The notes: generated by a model not told the origin, from the sequence alone. A stretch of DNA of 64,000 bases from Delphinapterus leucas (GCF_002288925.2 NW_022098031.1:1891159-1955158), one strand, 5' to 3'; counted from the stretch's first letter, positions 23,111 to 35,649 are shown. Made by a program: numbers and translations.

Positions 23111-26100
23111 GTTCAGATCCATCCCTTCATCTTCGGGGACAGCAATGCCAAGCCAGAGCGAAAGAAAACTTTTTGTTCAAGGAAACATTTATGTTCAAGG
23201 AAACCTTTAATAATGATTTTGCTAGTAGGGACAAAAGCTACTGTAGTAAACCCATACTCCAAATTCTTGCAGTATTCAACTATATGACCTTAAAAGAAAC
23301 AATAGGATCCTCAACTCAAAAGGAAAATAAGCTTCAAATAATTATAATAGTTCCATATGTATATATAGTTAGCTTTTCTGCCTCTACTTCTCTTCTTTAC
23401 CCCAATTCGTTATACTCCCTTTCATCAGACTAATAGTACTGTAATGCATCAGTGTTTCATGTCTCTGATTGATAAAGTCAGCATTTCAAAGTGGTTGTTG
23501 TTTATAACTCATTTAAATAGCAGTCAAAAGAAATAATTTTATCAGTGTAGGTTTATTTTAGAAATTGGACTGTATGGCACTTGCATTTTGTAAGGTCAAC
23601 GAGGATATGTTCCCTCACTGTTGGTCTTCTACGTGGTTGCATTTAGCTTCCAACACATTGCAGTATCCATGTGGTTTTGTTTCAATTTAAAAACTAGTTT
23701 ACACTTACATGAAAAATAAACCAATCAAGAATTCTGGAGTTCCCAAATCTTCTTTGAAGAATCCTGGGATTTATCAGAGCATAGTTATGGAAATATCTAG
23801 AGTACACCGTCTCTAAGGAGCTTCTGCATGCTAATATTCTGTGAGTTTTAACACATATACTGTATAGCACATATCATATGTACATAAGATGCATCTATAA
23901 ATCATGTGGTGGGAATGAGGGACAGAGTTATGGACAGACTGAAAGAATCACAAATGCAAGTAATTTAGAATCAGAAGGACTTGAAAAGGCCACCTCCTTC
24001 CTCTGACTACTTTATGGATGAGAAAATTGAGGACCAGAGAGAAATGGAGTAATTTGTTCTTTCACTCAAAAAGGCTGTAGTCTAGTGGGATTAGCAACTT
24101 ATCTCTGGACCCCTGTCCAATGCCCTTTCTAGGACTCAGATTAAATATTATTATCACAATGGTTATTTGTTTTGCTCTTGCCCTATCCATGTGTGTTAAA
24201 AGCTATGAAGTGGCTGAGATTTTGCCCTACTTGTAAGTGAACAAGTTAGCCATCTAAATATCCATGGATACTGGCAGAAGACATGAAACTCCAGGGCCAA
24301 AGATAAAGGACTGTTATCTGTGGCACAGCAAGCAGCATGAGCTTCATATTTGTGTCAATTCTCCCTGACAGTCCAGGTTCCACGAGGATTATGCGGATGT
24401 TCTGCACATATGGGATTTGTGTCACAGATGAGGAATCCTAAGCTTAGAAAACCTGAATCTTTTGTAATGATATGCAAGCTAACCAGCCTAACTCTTGCTC
24501 TGGATCTCTAGCTTCCAAAGCTTTTGCCACACAAACATTCTTGAAAAGACTGAGAACCAAGGCAGCTGGTTCCTATGCTCTCCAGATGTACAGAAACATG
24601 ACACCCATGAACTGTCTTGGAGCAATAATGATGGGTCTCCACTGGTTTGATGCTGGACAGTATAATGCATGGGATGACAAATGATTTCCAGGTAATGGCA
24701 ATTATTCCTAGAGCGAATGCATTCCAGTATGCATATGGCAAAGCCAGGTATAGATCAAGCAATTCCTTTTAATTTGGTTTAGCACCGCCTCTAACTCTCA
24801 ACAGTGTCCTACTTTAGTATGTAAATTGTATAGTCACCTATAGTTCACTATGGGTGAGAAATCACTCAGTTTTTGAAAAAGAATACCTTCCAGATCATAA
24901 AAAATTTTCATCGATTGCTATGACTATATACACAGGAATTCCTGATGAATCTTAGCAAATTTCCCACATTTTTATGTACCAAGAAAAACTTACTTCTTTA
25001 TATATGGGTTTCTGAGAAAGAGCTGCAAACTTTTCATCAAAAATGTTACTTGAGTTTTGTTTGTATGTAATTCTTTTCATCTGTCCATTTGCAGAGGTCT
25101 GTACCCATTTGCAAAATGTTTATAATGTACACATATTGAATCATCTTTGATATAGCTTTACATTCCACCCAAAGCCCTGTGACTTAAACGGAATTTTACA
25201 CATTTATAGTTAGATTCACTTATTAAAAGCCACTGTCTCCATCTGTTTATGGTATTTTGCTAACAGGTGTCAGTAAATCTCCTGATCTAAACTGCAAAGT
25301 TTAACCCAGAGATTCCCAACCATTTTGTATTTTTAGCACACTTTCAGATACTAAATTTGTAGAAACTCATACTCAAATATGATGAATGAGGCAGTATATT
25401 TTACAATATAATTCCTCCTAGAGTACATCAATGTTCCTTCGTGGATTTAGGAAAGCACCCATGTCACTGCACTATTCAATTCCTTCAGTAGTGACTCTTC
25501 ATTTTCATACAATTTTCATCGACCTGACTGTGCTCTCTTACAGACCCATGAAGGGAAGTTTTACGGGTCTATTGAGTATTTGCTTTGACATGCATCTGTG
25601 CTTTTTCTCTCTTACTCATAGCAGATTGTGTCCTGTTCTCCACTGTACCTCACAGCCTGTTCTGCTTAATGTTTCATCGGATCCGCATGACCTTAATAGC
25701 ACGTGTGTTTGGTTTTAGCAAAAAATTAATATATACATTGCTAAAATAAAAAGAAAACAAAAATTGTGAACAGTTTGTGTTTCAGACCACACCAACTGTT
25801 GTGACCCTTTGATTGACAATGTACTTCTAAAATTTTCAACCAAAGTGCCCATAAAGACAAAGAGGAAAGAAGGGATACCATCAGGAGAGTCTAGGGGATT
25901 GTAACCTAAGGCCACGCTTTTCTAACACAAAAACACATGAGCTTTTTTCTAAAAAAAACCTATGTATTTGTACCTTATTTCATTATATATTTGGATTTTT
26001 GAAACAAAAACAAAAAATTCCTCCCGAATACTTGAAGATTATAGAATTTCTAGGAAAATGTAACAGGTTTTTCTTGTAATTTGAGTACACCATGCTGCAG

Positions 26101-26229
26101 TCTGAAGATCACAGGCTTGAAACATAAGTATGCTTGGCTGTAATTCAAAAGGGAGATAGGGTTCTAGGAATTTCCCTCTTTACCTTGAATTCCATACCAT
26201 GATGTTTCTCATACCTTATTCATACCATA
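23111..26229. other. no gene; weak MIR at about 23965-24080
   Basis: Mostly unassigned. 24010-24060 (tttatggatgagaaaattga, then ggaccagagagaaatg) is a weak antisense MIR core. Frames at 24472-24684 (+, 70 codons) and 25431-25718 (+, 95 codons) lack splice context or recognisable motifs. Confidence 0.45.
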
Positions 26230-26440
26230 GCATCCATCCATCCATCTATCTATCCATCCATTCAACCATATATGATTTCATCTTCCTGAGTCTATTTGTT
26301 ACCTAACCATCCATGCATATATCTACCTATTTGTCTATCTGTTCGTCCATCCACCCGTGTATGATCCTATGTCTCTCTTTCCATCCAAGCATTAATTTAC
26401 CTATGTGTCTATCTACATCTTTCTGTCTCTCTACCTGGCT
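26230..26440. repeat. degenerate (ATCC/ATCT)n tetranucleotide array
   Basis: catccatccatccatctatc, then interrupted atcc/atct units, with further runs near 26305-26355 and 26400-26440. An old microsatellite decayed by substitution. Confidence 0.85.
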
Positions 26441-26799
26441 AGATAATTCATTTCCTAAATAGCTGAATTTAAACGATATTAAATAATAGCAGTCACTCCT
26501 GCTAACATGATTCAACATTTATTCCTAAGAAAAGGCCTCTTCTATTGCTCTTAATAAATAAAGACAAGGTAATCATTATTTTCTAGGTTTCTTCTCAGCT
26601 TCTATTCTTGTATGTGGCAGAATAAAGACAGCTGGAAACAGAAACAGCCATACCAAGGCAGGATTTTGGTAGCACAAGAGAGTACCAGGGACTGGATCTT
26701 TCCCAAGTGAAGGGAGAAGAGAAGGAAATAGGCATGTTGACCTGCTCCATGAAAGTCATTTCATGCCCATTATTCTTCCCAGTCGTCATGACAACTTTG
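26441..26799. other. no gene recognised
   Basis: Unassigned. Confidence 0.5.
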
Positions 26800-26975
26800 C
26801 CCAGTACTTACCCAGTATCCACACATCAGTTCTCTGAGCTAGGTGCTGTCATTATTCCAATTTTATGGTTGAGAAATCTAAGCTTTAAAATATTAAGTAG
26901 CTTGCTCATATTCATATGGCTGTAATTCTCAGATTCAGATAATAAGACAAACCCGGCTAGCTTCAAAGCTCTTGC
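26800..26975 (-). mobile_element. MIR SINE
   Basis: Antisense MIR: ctgagctaggtgctgtcatt, attccaattttatggttgag, ttaagtagcttgctcat, then gctagcttcaaagctcttgc. Confidence 0.75.
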
Positions 26976-27883
26976 TTTTAAACATTACTAAACTCTTGAC
27001 CCTCGATTTGTTTCATGATAGAAACTGTCTTTCTGATTTTGTTCATATCTTTCTTGCAACCAGCGCTAAGTTAAGGCAAAGTCAGATCAAGGGTAGGTTA
27101 GTCAGGCATTTTCCAGAAAACCAATGCGTAAGTGGCACTAAAATATATCTTTGGATTGTAAGAAATGGAGAAAATTGTACTTATAAAAATTTGCTTCTGT
27201 CACTGGGAAGAATACTCTGAACAGCTTGGGTGATGGGTATGAGGCTCTAAGGGATTAAGGGATTATGCTTAGTAACAAATGTCATTTGACTACTTTTAAT
27301 GGAAGGTAGGTCTGGATCATTCTTAAGTCTTTGTTGAACAGGATATAAAACTTTGGAGCCACATCTTAACTGTGTGAGATAATAGATTCAATGCTGAGAG
27401 ATGCCACCAGCAGAATTTCAACAGCCTCCTCCTGGTGAGGTGTGGTCCTAGATGGGGGTCTCCCATGAATCTGAATGACACAAAATTGTAATCAAATACC
27501 TTAGGTGATAATTCTCAAGTTGCAAGTCCAAGTTTTAGTGAATTCAGTACTAACACCACAAGGTTGACAAACAGAATTCATGTAATTGGTAGGCCCTACC
27601 TTAACTACAATCTTGAGTCCAAGATATGGTCACAGGGTCACCATTCCTGTATTTCTCGCTCTAGTACCGCTCCATACCAGTTCACCCAGTAATTCAGGAC
27701 ATCTGGGGCCCTATCTTATTCTGAGTCTGAATATATTTTTACCAACACCATCTTGAAGTTGTCCAGACAGACACCCTAAATGAGGTCATTTGACACTGCA
27801 TATAGCCTCCAAAGTGACTTTGTCACTGGAGTTACCTGAGTGACGATTCCAGCATGTTATACTTTTACTAGTGCCATTCTCTC
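26976..27883. other. no gene recognised
   Basis: Unassigned. Confidence 0.5.
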
Positions 27884-27962
27884 TCTCTCTCAATATGTGT
27901 GTATATATACACACACACATTCTCTCTGTATATATGTATATATACACACATACACACACTCA
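27884..27962. repeat. compound microsatellite (TC)n(TG)n(TA)n(CA)n
   Basis: ctctctctctc, tgtgtgtatatatac, acacacac, tatatgtatatatac and cacacatacacacac in succession. Confidence 0.95.
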
Positions 27963-28049
27963 CAAGGACTACATAATAAAGATATAAGCTCTTTATTTTA
28001 AATGTGCTGATATTAATTTTTTCCAGTCTCTGAGACCTAATCAGGCCTT

Positions 28050-28390
28050 TGCTCCTTCAATAGTTCTTTACATTCACTAACTTAACGAATAACCACTGAA
28101 TTCCTCCTTCATGCCGTACAGTAGTGAACCAAAGAAAACCTCTGTTCTCATGGTGCTCACATCCTCATGAGGTGAGAAGAACACTAAATAGATAGATGTC
28201 ACATGGTGATAAGTGCTCTGAAGAAAATAAAGAAAAGCTTGGATAAGAGGGTAGCAAGTGATGGGGTGAGGGAACTGCTGCCTAGGAAGAAGATAGGAAA
28301 GGCGTCTTTGATAAGGTAGACTGAGCAGAAACCAGGAGGAATCTGGGGCCTGCCTGTTCCAGGAAGAGTGAATGTTCCCAATTTAGGAAT
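28050..28390 (-). mobile_element. L2 LINE 3' region
   Basis: Long antisense L2: gtacagtagtgaaccaaag, tctcatggtgctcacatcc, gtcacatggtgataagtgct, ctgaagaaaataaagaaaag, then gtagactgagcagaaacc and cctgttccaggaagagtg. Confidence 0.85.
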
Positions 28391-29184
28391 GCGGCATGCC
28401 TATTAACAAAGTGATAATGATACTGGAGCAGTTGAGAGAAAACGATTTTTTCATATATAAGCTGAGGACTCTGACTAAACATTTTTGTTACTTTACAATG
28501 TCTGCCAAAGAATGGAGTCCTCAACTGGGAAGAAGAAGAAAAAACGATATGTTATTTTTTGCTTACGCAGTTTTTAATAGTTTCTACCCATTTTTTCTTG
28601 AGGGTTCTGTGTTGTAACTTTCTGAAATAGAGCGATCTGCTAAGCCCTAAGACACACACCGTAGAAGGGATGGATTACTCTTCATCAGAGATAACAAGAA
28701 TCAAGGTTGCATATGTCAATGCTCTAATCCCTGTAAAGAAATCACACAATGGCAGAGAATAAAGAAGAAATAACGAGCGTATTTTCTTTATTCCTCTCTC
28801 TCAATTATCTCTTCTTCTCCCTCCTTTCTCTCCTAGAGTAACCTCAAATATTTTTTTCCCTCAGCTTCACTTGAAGTGAATTAATACTTTTAATTTTACT
28901 CAGACTACTCCATACTTAACTTTTCAAATCTTTATATGATGGACATTTGATTGATAATCTAGAAAAAAAGAATAGGGGTATCATTGTCTAGTCACCAAGT
29001 ATGAAATGACAATAATATATAGTTTTATATATACAATGTATACAGTTACTCCATGGAGAAGTCTTATTGTCTATTCAAGTCCTTCTTATTTTCTGGTCAA
29101 AGAATCTGAGAAAGTACCATCTAATAAAGATGATGATGATGAAAAAAATTACTTCATTGGGCTCTTACTTCCAGGTTATCTATG
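28391..29184. other. no gene recognised
   Basis: Unassigned AT-rich sequence. Confidence 0.5.
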
Positions 29185-29350
29185 GCTTATTTAAATTCTT
29201 CCTCATGATAATTCCTTGGGTTTGGTACCCTTTTTTTTTCAGATGAGGGAATGGAAGTTCTGAGGGGTTGTGTATTGTCTCCAAGATCATAAAACAAGAA
29301 AGTTGCAGAGTGTATTCAAACGCTGGGTGTCTATGCTATTCCCATTACAT
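29185..29350 (-). mobile_element. MIR SINE
   Basis: Antisense MIR with cagatgagggaatggaagtt, ctgaggggttgtgtattg, then ttgcagagtgtattcaaacg. A T9 run interrupts the left part. Confidence 0.65.
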
Positions 29351-30059
29351 CATATCTGTGCTGGGGAATTCTTCCCTAAGGCAGGCCACATAATTTGAAA
29401 GGCAATAGACTTCTGGCTATGCTTAGGGCAGAGTCAAAAGTGTGAATTAGAGATGACCTTTTAGAATGGGAACCCTGGTCTTCTGTATAAGTGAGAGCTT
29501 TGTTTGAAAATTTCACTGTGATGTAGTTCCTGAAAACCTCATGGGCTTGTTGAATATATCAATGTAGGTTCTTGTCAGAGTGTCTGGCACACAGTATGTG
29601 CTTGATAAGTGTTAATTAAAAATACGACAAGAGCACCAGGGAAAAAGAAGGAAGGCAGGCAAAGCTATTTCTCCCATTGGTATCTGAAAGAGTCCTTCAT
29701 TAGTCTCCTCTTCATTTTAGGGGAAGAGTAGAGCTATTCTGGACTTTTCTTCCTGTTTTTTCTTAATTTACTGGTCAAGGAAATAAAGAACTTTTATTTA
29801 TTAACTTTAAAAAACCATTCCTGTTTATTTGTTTCAGGTTTATGGGGAATCACTAATTGGAGCTCATTGAGTTCTAACACCAAAAATGGAAAACTAAATC
29901 TTTAGGCACCTACTGTCATTTAAGGAAATGTAAAATGCTTCAATTTTATTTTAGCCAGTGGAAAAAAATATAGTATGATTATATGCACAAAAGAACTAGA
30001 TTTATGCAGTAAATGTGCTTCTAAAATGTAATTGAACAAAACGTTTGTGTTACCATAAT
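29351..30059. other. no gene; MIR/L2 tail at 29575-29622
   Basis: tcagagtgtctggcacacag followed by tatgtgcttgataagtg is a sense MIR or L2 3' end. Remainder unassigned. Confidence 0.55.
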
Positions 30060-30185
30060 GCAGTGCTGTGATTTCAAGCACAGGCTTGAATAAGTTCCTC
30101 AATCCCTGTGAGCCTGTTTCCTTATCTATAGAGTGGGGATGCTGTTAGTATCTAGAGGATCAGAAGAATCAACCATTCGGTGTTA
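30060..30185 (+). mobile_element. MIR SINE, central part
   Basis: aataagttcctcaatccctg, tgagcctgtttccttatcta and tagagtggggatgctgttag follow the sense MIR core. Confidence 0.7.
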
Positions 30186-30373
30186 TTATTTTCAACACAA
30201 TTACCTATTTGTTTTTCTATAAGATTCTCCATGCCCCCCTCCCTTATTTCTGAAGTGATACCTAAGGAATCTGAAAATCAGTTCTATAACTTCGTTAATG
30301 GGACATTTATTCTTTTCTATTTTCTCTCTTGCAACTACTCCCCGCCCCCCACCCCGCCCCGACACACACACAG

Positions 30374-30484
30374 TGCTTTGAGATGGATGCCTTCAGCAAC
30401 AGTGGCATGGCCCAAAGAATTGAACTGGATGATGGGACCTGCAATGCTGAGGCAGACAACGTTTTAGACAGATGGGAGCTTACG
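30374..30484 (+). CDS. candidate internal coding exon, gene unknown
   Basis: A 111-bp segment, exactly 37 codons and open throughout. It is preceded by a pyrimidine/C-rich tract and an acceptor (cgacacacacacag) and followed by a donor (ACG then gtagga). The frame reads CFEMDAFSNSGMAQRIELDD and continues through GTCNAEADNVLDRWELT. The composition is protein-like: acidic, varied and without repeat sequence, while the surrounding DNA shows intron-like character. Both junctions would be phase 0. The ending LDRWEL is vaguely like the tryptophan-containing helix of spectrin-type repeats, but I cannot assign a protein. The donor is not optimal (g at +4). The frame remains open for 21 further codons into the presumed intron, so chance is a serious alternative. 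If real, the window lies within a + strand gene with large introns. Confidence 0.35.
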
Positions 30485-30991
30485 GTAGGAATCCAAGAGC
30501 TCCTTCTCTTGCTTAATGTTAGAGCCTATTGGAAACATGGGGATTAAATGGCAAGTTGATTTGAAGCTTTTGAAGGATATTTCATTCTTTCTCTATCATA
30601 AGTGAATGAAACACACATTGGGTGGCTCTGTAGAACTTGTCTCCAAAAGGAAGGGTGAAATACTCTCCTGTAAAACTAGGCTCTCCCCTCATCATAATTC
30701 TTCATTTTCAGTGAAACTGCTTATAAAAATGATGGATGTTAATGATCACCTTACTTAGGAGATGTCATCATTTCTTTAAAAAAATAGAGCGAGTAAGATT
30801 AATAGTTAGAATTATTACTGGGAGGCTAGGGAAATATGGGAAGATAAAAATAATCTTTCTCAAAGTAATTGAGAATTTATTATTTACTAAGAACTTGGTG
30901 GAAAAAAGAATCACTTTAAACATCATCATCCTTCAGACATTTTCATATCTGTCTCTCAAACTTACCAAACTTAATTAATTGGCAATAAAAT
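30485..30991. other. no gene recognised
   Basis: AT-rich, unassigned, up to the left target-site duplication of the L1 that follows. Confidence 0.5.
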
Positions 30992-31001
30992 AATGGAACA
31001 T

Positions 31002-31358
31002 CCCCACCAATAGTGCAAGAGGGTAACCTACTTGCAGGGCAGGAATAGAAACACAGACATAGAGCACAGACGTGTGGACACAGGGCAGGAAGGGAAGGGT
31101 GGGACAAACTGGGAGATTAGGTTTGACATAAATACCCTACCATGTGTAAAATAGATAGCTAGGGGGAACCTGCTGTATAGCACAGGGAGCTCAGCTTGGT
31201 GCTCTGTGACAACCTAGATGGGTGGGATGGGGTGGGGGGGGAGGGAGGTCCAAGAGGGAGGGGATATATGTGTACATATAGCTGATTCACTTCATTGTAC
31301 AGCAGAAACTAGCACAACATTGTAAAGCAACTATATTCCTATTAAAAGAAAAAAAATG
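31002..31358 (+). mobile_element. truncated L1 with short 5' inversion
   Basis: From about 31026 this is L1 3' UTR in sense orientation (gcagggcaggaatagaaac; aatagatagctagggggaac; agctgattcacttc) with an A-rich tail. The first 23 bases (tccccaccaatagtgcaaga, then gggt) are L1 ORF2 sequence in the opposite orientation, matching the - strand L1 of this window at about 50231-50253. Flanked by a perfect 10-bp duplication aatggaacat (30992-31001, 31359-31368). This is the structure expected from twin priming. Confidence 0.92.
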
Positions 31359-31368
31359 AATGGAACAT

Positions 31369-33135
31369 ATATATGACCACAAAAATTTGCTTTACTTACC
31401 ACGTTTGGATGCTGAATTAGCTATATTCAAGTTCAAAATAGCCCAATTTATAGGAAAGTCTTCCAACTGAAAAACTTCCCCAGAAATTAATTTTTAGGAA
31501 ACTAGTTAAAAATTCATACTTATTTGGAGTGTGAATCTTTTTATTGACCTTTTTTCAAAGAAATTTCTAGTCTTTTATATCTAATTATGTGAGTGATGAT
31601 GGGCTTGAAGAAAGAGAATATGCTTAAGACACATGCTATAGTTCTATAAGTTGAAAGAACTTAAAAATCTTGCAAGGAAACATGATAGACAGAAGACATC
31701 TACTACAAAAAGTGCTGAAAAGCAGTGACCAGTGGGGAACAGTTTCATTAAAGTGTGTGGCTAAAAATGCAGCTTTTCTAAGTTCCCCTTTACCAGGGCA
31801 AGCAGGACTTTTGATTTTTGTTTATGTCTGGCTATCATGTATTAGGAACTCAATAAATGCTAGTTGACTTGCATGGCATCTACTATGTTGTATATCATTC
31901 AATACCTTAACAGGTAATTACTAATTAAGCAAATATAAGGCTTGACTTCTTCTGTCTACAAGGTGTCTCCTTGGGGTGTTAAAAACACTACTTGAGCTCC
32001 AGAAAATTTTATTGAAAGCAGCTAATAAGAACATTTCCTTTCTAGTAGCATCTCAGGTGGCTAAGTTTGTAAGTTTAGCAGACTCATAAACGTGACCTTA
32101 AAGCTAACCTAAGGCATAAATTGCCAGGGATGGGCATGAGAGGAGCTTGTGGGTGATGGTGCAGGCGGAGAGTGACTATGGGGTTAACGAGCCCTGAGTG
32201 GGAAGAGGAGAAAAGTGTAAAATTGAATTCACCATGACAGAGGCCCTGCTTCTGAAATCAACAAGAGGCTAGCAAAATCAAATAGCGGTCTACCTTCCTT
32301 TTTAGATTTATTCAATGTCACTTAAAAATGCACTCTACATTTTATTCCAGATTGTTCTAGGATGTTAGAAAGCCCAACAGACAAAGCAAGTTTTCATTTG
32401 CAGTTAACATGTGAGGCTGCCTATTTCTATAGACCAAAAACATTCCTACCCCAAGTCTGGGAAAGGGGTAACTTGAAGCATGTTTCCTGGTAGCTAAACT
32501 CAAGCCCCACATTTTGGGAGTCAGGTAGGGCAGTGAGTGGTGTGGATGTGAACAATGGGATCCTCATGACTGGGAAATGGGTTTGCCAGAGGAGAAGGAA
32601 AGGAAATACAGGCTAGGAGCCACTGCAGGGAAGAGAAACTGACCCCAACCGTGGAGCGTATACAGAAGACAGTGTGACAATATGGACCTAGGCCCCACTC
32701 TCCCATAAGGGATAATTTGAGATGACACATAGATGATTTCTGCTGATTTGAAACATGATAGCTCACTACTCTAAATACCGGCTCACACTCCTAAATCATT
32801 ACTTTTTGAAAAAAGGAGGTGTTTACAAGGTCCGGTAGAACTTCCTCCCAGGTCAGGGAACTTGGGATTCAAGGCTGACACTGGCCATGCAATCATGAGT
32901 GAAAGACTGAACTGCTGCTATTAGCATCAGATTCTCAGCTGCAAAGCAAGGCATCTGGATCAGACGATGCCTGTATGGCTTCTGAGGTATAAGAATGAAA
33001 TGTTTAAGGAAATTCTCTTACTGGAATCACATATTTGGTCACATGAAATGTCACATAACTTTGATAAATTTTTCATATTGAGTCCTTTGTTTAATGTGTT
33101 GATTTAACTCAGCTAGTGCATATGGGGAACATACA
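31369..33135. other. no gene; MIR/L2 tail at 31822-31868
   Basis: gtctggctatcatgtattag followed by gaactcaataaatgctag is a sense MIR/L2 3' end. Weak MIR-like text occurs at 32850-33000. Otherwise unassigned. Confidence 0.5.
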
Positions 33136-33139
33136 TAGG

Positions 33140-33425
33140 AAACAGAGTAGAAAGAATAGGGAAACCACTAGTGGATATTTGGAGGAGGAAGTGTCTAGGA
33201 ACAGGGAAGGGAGGATATCTTAGGCAGTTGGGCATTTGGGTCTGAGGTTTGGGAGAAAGGTTTCAGTGGGAAATAATGGATTTGAGAGCAATTGGAGTAT
33301 ATAAGCAGCAATTGAAACCCTGAAAAGAGATGAGAGCACCCAGGAAAATCATGTACTGTAGCAAAAGACAGTACTCGGGACAGAAGCCTGTGGAGTTAGA
33401 GCATTTAAAGAGCCAGCAGGACACA
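33140..33425 (-). mobile_element. L2 LINE internal fragment
   Basis: Antisense internal L2 blocks: taggcagttgggcatttggg, tctgaggtttgggagaaagg, then gagatgagagcacccaggaa and gccagcagg. Purine-rich, as expected for the L2 complement. Confidence 0.55.
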
Positions 33426-34150
33426 TTCGTTAAATTACTTAATTCCCTGGAAACTCAGACAATTACTTGATTTTTGTGTTGTGAAATTTACAGATGATAA
33501 CACATGTACAGTGTTGGACTCACCTTTGATGTTCACTAAATTCTCCTTTTTCCTTCTAATTTCTACACTAGGGCTGTTTGCTTTATTACGTAGCAGAAAT
33601 GGTAAACTCGATTATGATTTTAAACGAGAAGAACAGACAGTATGCCATTTGTTTTTGCGCCACTACTTACACAGGAAAATTGTATGTAGACTTGAATCAA
33701 ATGGCTTGTCGATTCAAATTACATGAAAAAAATTTCCCTTAACATTGCACTTGAAAAATGTTTACCCTTACGATGTACAGTCAAATTCTGAAAGAACTCC
33801 ATGTTGTGCATACATTTCTAGAAACATCCACTTCTTTACTAAAATCATAATTTTAGTCGGAGTGTGACAATACATAACCAATAATAAGTACACATGTGAA
33901 ACAGCAAAATGGCTTATTCTAAAATGCAATTCACAAATGCAAGGTGATAGGGTAAATGATAATATAGTTCAAGAATAAAGGATCTTGTCAAGGCTCATTT
34001 CTATAATCATCAAATTATTTGATGGAATCAGCATATAAGGAAAGTCAGAGGCAAGAGGAGGGAGGTCAAATGGACAAAGGTAAAGCTTTCCTGGCTCTGG
34101 GCCAAAGACTTGCTATCGCATGTGTCCATCTCAATACAAATTCATTTAGT
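33426..34150. other. no gene recognised
   Basis: AT-rich, unassigned; an 81-codon + strand frame at 33481-33726 has no recognised motif. Confidence 0.5.
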
Positions 34151-34160
34151 AAATACAGCT

Positions 34161-34365
34161 TTTTTTTTTTTTGCAGTACGCGGGCCTCTCACTGTCGTGG
34201 CCTCTCCCGTTGCGGAGCACAGGCTCCGGACGCGCAGGCTCAGAGGCCATGGCTCACGGGCCCAGCCGCTCCGCGGCATGTGGGATCCTCCCAGACCGGG
34301 GCACGAACCCGTGTCCCCTGCATCGACAGGCGGACTCTCAACCACAGCGCCACCAGGGAAGCCCA
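34161..34365 (-). mobile_element. CHR SINE, full length
   Basis: Poly-T, gcagtacgcgggcctctcac, body, head ending at about 34364. Flanked by a perfect 10-bp duplication aaatacagct (34151-34160, 34366-34375). Apparent frames of 74 to 122 codons here are SINE translations. Confidence 0.97.
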
Positions 34366-34629
34366 AAATACAGCTATTTTAAGTTGATGATAGCGTTTGT
34401 GGAAAATTTCTGAACATTTAGGCTCTAACCCCCTAACCATGAAAATTAGAAGTTTTAAGCTGTTACCCTGAAAGTTCTATAATTTTTTCCAAAAATAAAC
34501 ATAAGCATTTATGATATCTGGCTACCACCGATCATGCTGTAAATATGACCTAGCTCTTACATGGGATGAAGACTGGTTTGATAATCTTCCCTGTGCAACC
34601 TATATATTTTCCCTTACCTTTTCTATAGC
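34366..34629. other. no gene recognised
   Basis: Unassigned. Confidence 0.5.
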
Positions 34630-35210
34630 TTTTTTTTTTTTTTAAAGATAAAAATCCAGTCCTGTATTAGAGGTAGATAAGCTGTCTGCATCTCTGCACC
34701 CCATGGGCAGAAAGTGGGGGTCTCCTAGGCCCACAGCTGCTGCCGCTGACAAGGGACTGATCACATCCATGCTCACACGGTGGGAGCTTTTTGCTTGAGT
34801 GCAGCTTACTCCTGAAGAGTGATGGTGTGGACCTGCAGTCAGCAGTCATCCACTGTGGAGTTGGTTGCTCCTTCTGAGATTGAAATAAATTGGCTGAGGG
34901 AACAGTGCAGAACAGCATTTGGTGAATTTAACATTGAGCACTGTGGGCTCACGTGGATAGTGACTGCATTATACGAAGCACAGAAAAGGAAAGGGAAAAC
35001 CCACTTAAGAATATAGTATCTCTCCATACGCATCAAGGCATCAAAAATGTCAACAGACATTTTATATTTTAATTGCAGTAAAAGTGCGCGAAGAGGGAAT
35101 TTAATTAGCCTATGAATGCTTTTACTGGAACCCCCATCTCTTGCTCGTCTGTCCATGTACTTTGCTTCTAGATTAATCTTTTTAATAACAGGACTTTCGA
35201 GAAGCAACTC
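34630..35210 (-). other. unassigned, higher-GC segment with A-tail on - strand
   Basis: A T14 run at 34630-34643 would be a poly-A tail on the - strand. The adjoining 34680-34980 is GC-richer than its surroundings and carries - strand frames (34667-34918, 83 codons; 34839-35207, 122 codons). It might be a retrocopy of an RNA, but no parent was recognised, no AATAAA precedes the tail, and no target-site duplication could be found. Confidence 0.25.
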
Positions 35211-35439
35211 CCAAGCTCAAGAATTTATCCTTAGTCCGGAATTGAAACACTTTAAATTTTATACCCTGGCTTTTTCATTACTCTTTATTATTCACCAATC
35301 TCTACGTGCCCATTTCTCCATTTACAAGAGGTGCTTCTGGATTCTAAAGGAACCCAGAGAGAGGCCTAGTTGCCACCCTCCCTGGAGTGGAAAGAAGTGA
35401 CCTGCCCACCAATCCTAGAGGTGGAACTCAGATTCGAAT

Positions 35440-35640
35440 ATAAGGCCTTAAGATACAGAGATGCACAAGAAATTCTCTTTGACCTCCTGGAGCTCAAAAT
35501 TCAGTAGAAAGAGATAGAATACAGCAAATATTTATGCTGAAATAAAATGAGTATAACATACAACGGGAGTTAAAAATAGGCAATGACTAGGAGGTTGGCT
35601 GGCTGGGGAAGAATATTATGGGCAGGACTGGTATCCTAAA
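35440..35640 (-). mobile_element. L2 LINE 3' region
   Basis: Antisense L2: gaaattctctttgacctcct, ggagctcaaaattcagtag, then ggctggggaagaatattatg. Well diverged. Confidence 0.6.
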
Positions 35641-35649
35641 AGGCATCTG

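Noticed and set aside
22978..23433. 151-codon + strand frame
   Set aside because: Partly overlaps a probable L2 remnant, low-complexity pyrimidine-rich translation, no recognisable motif.
26230..26440. Regularly spaced short repeats as a CRISPR-like array
   Set aside because: They are decayed ATCC/ATCT microsatellite units without unique spacers, in a mammalian genome.
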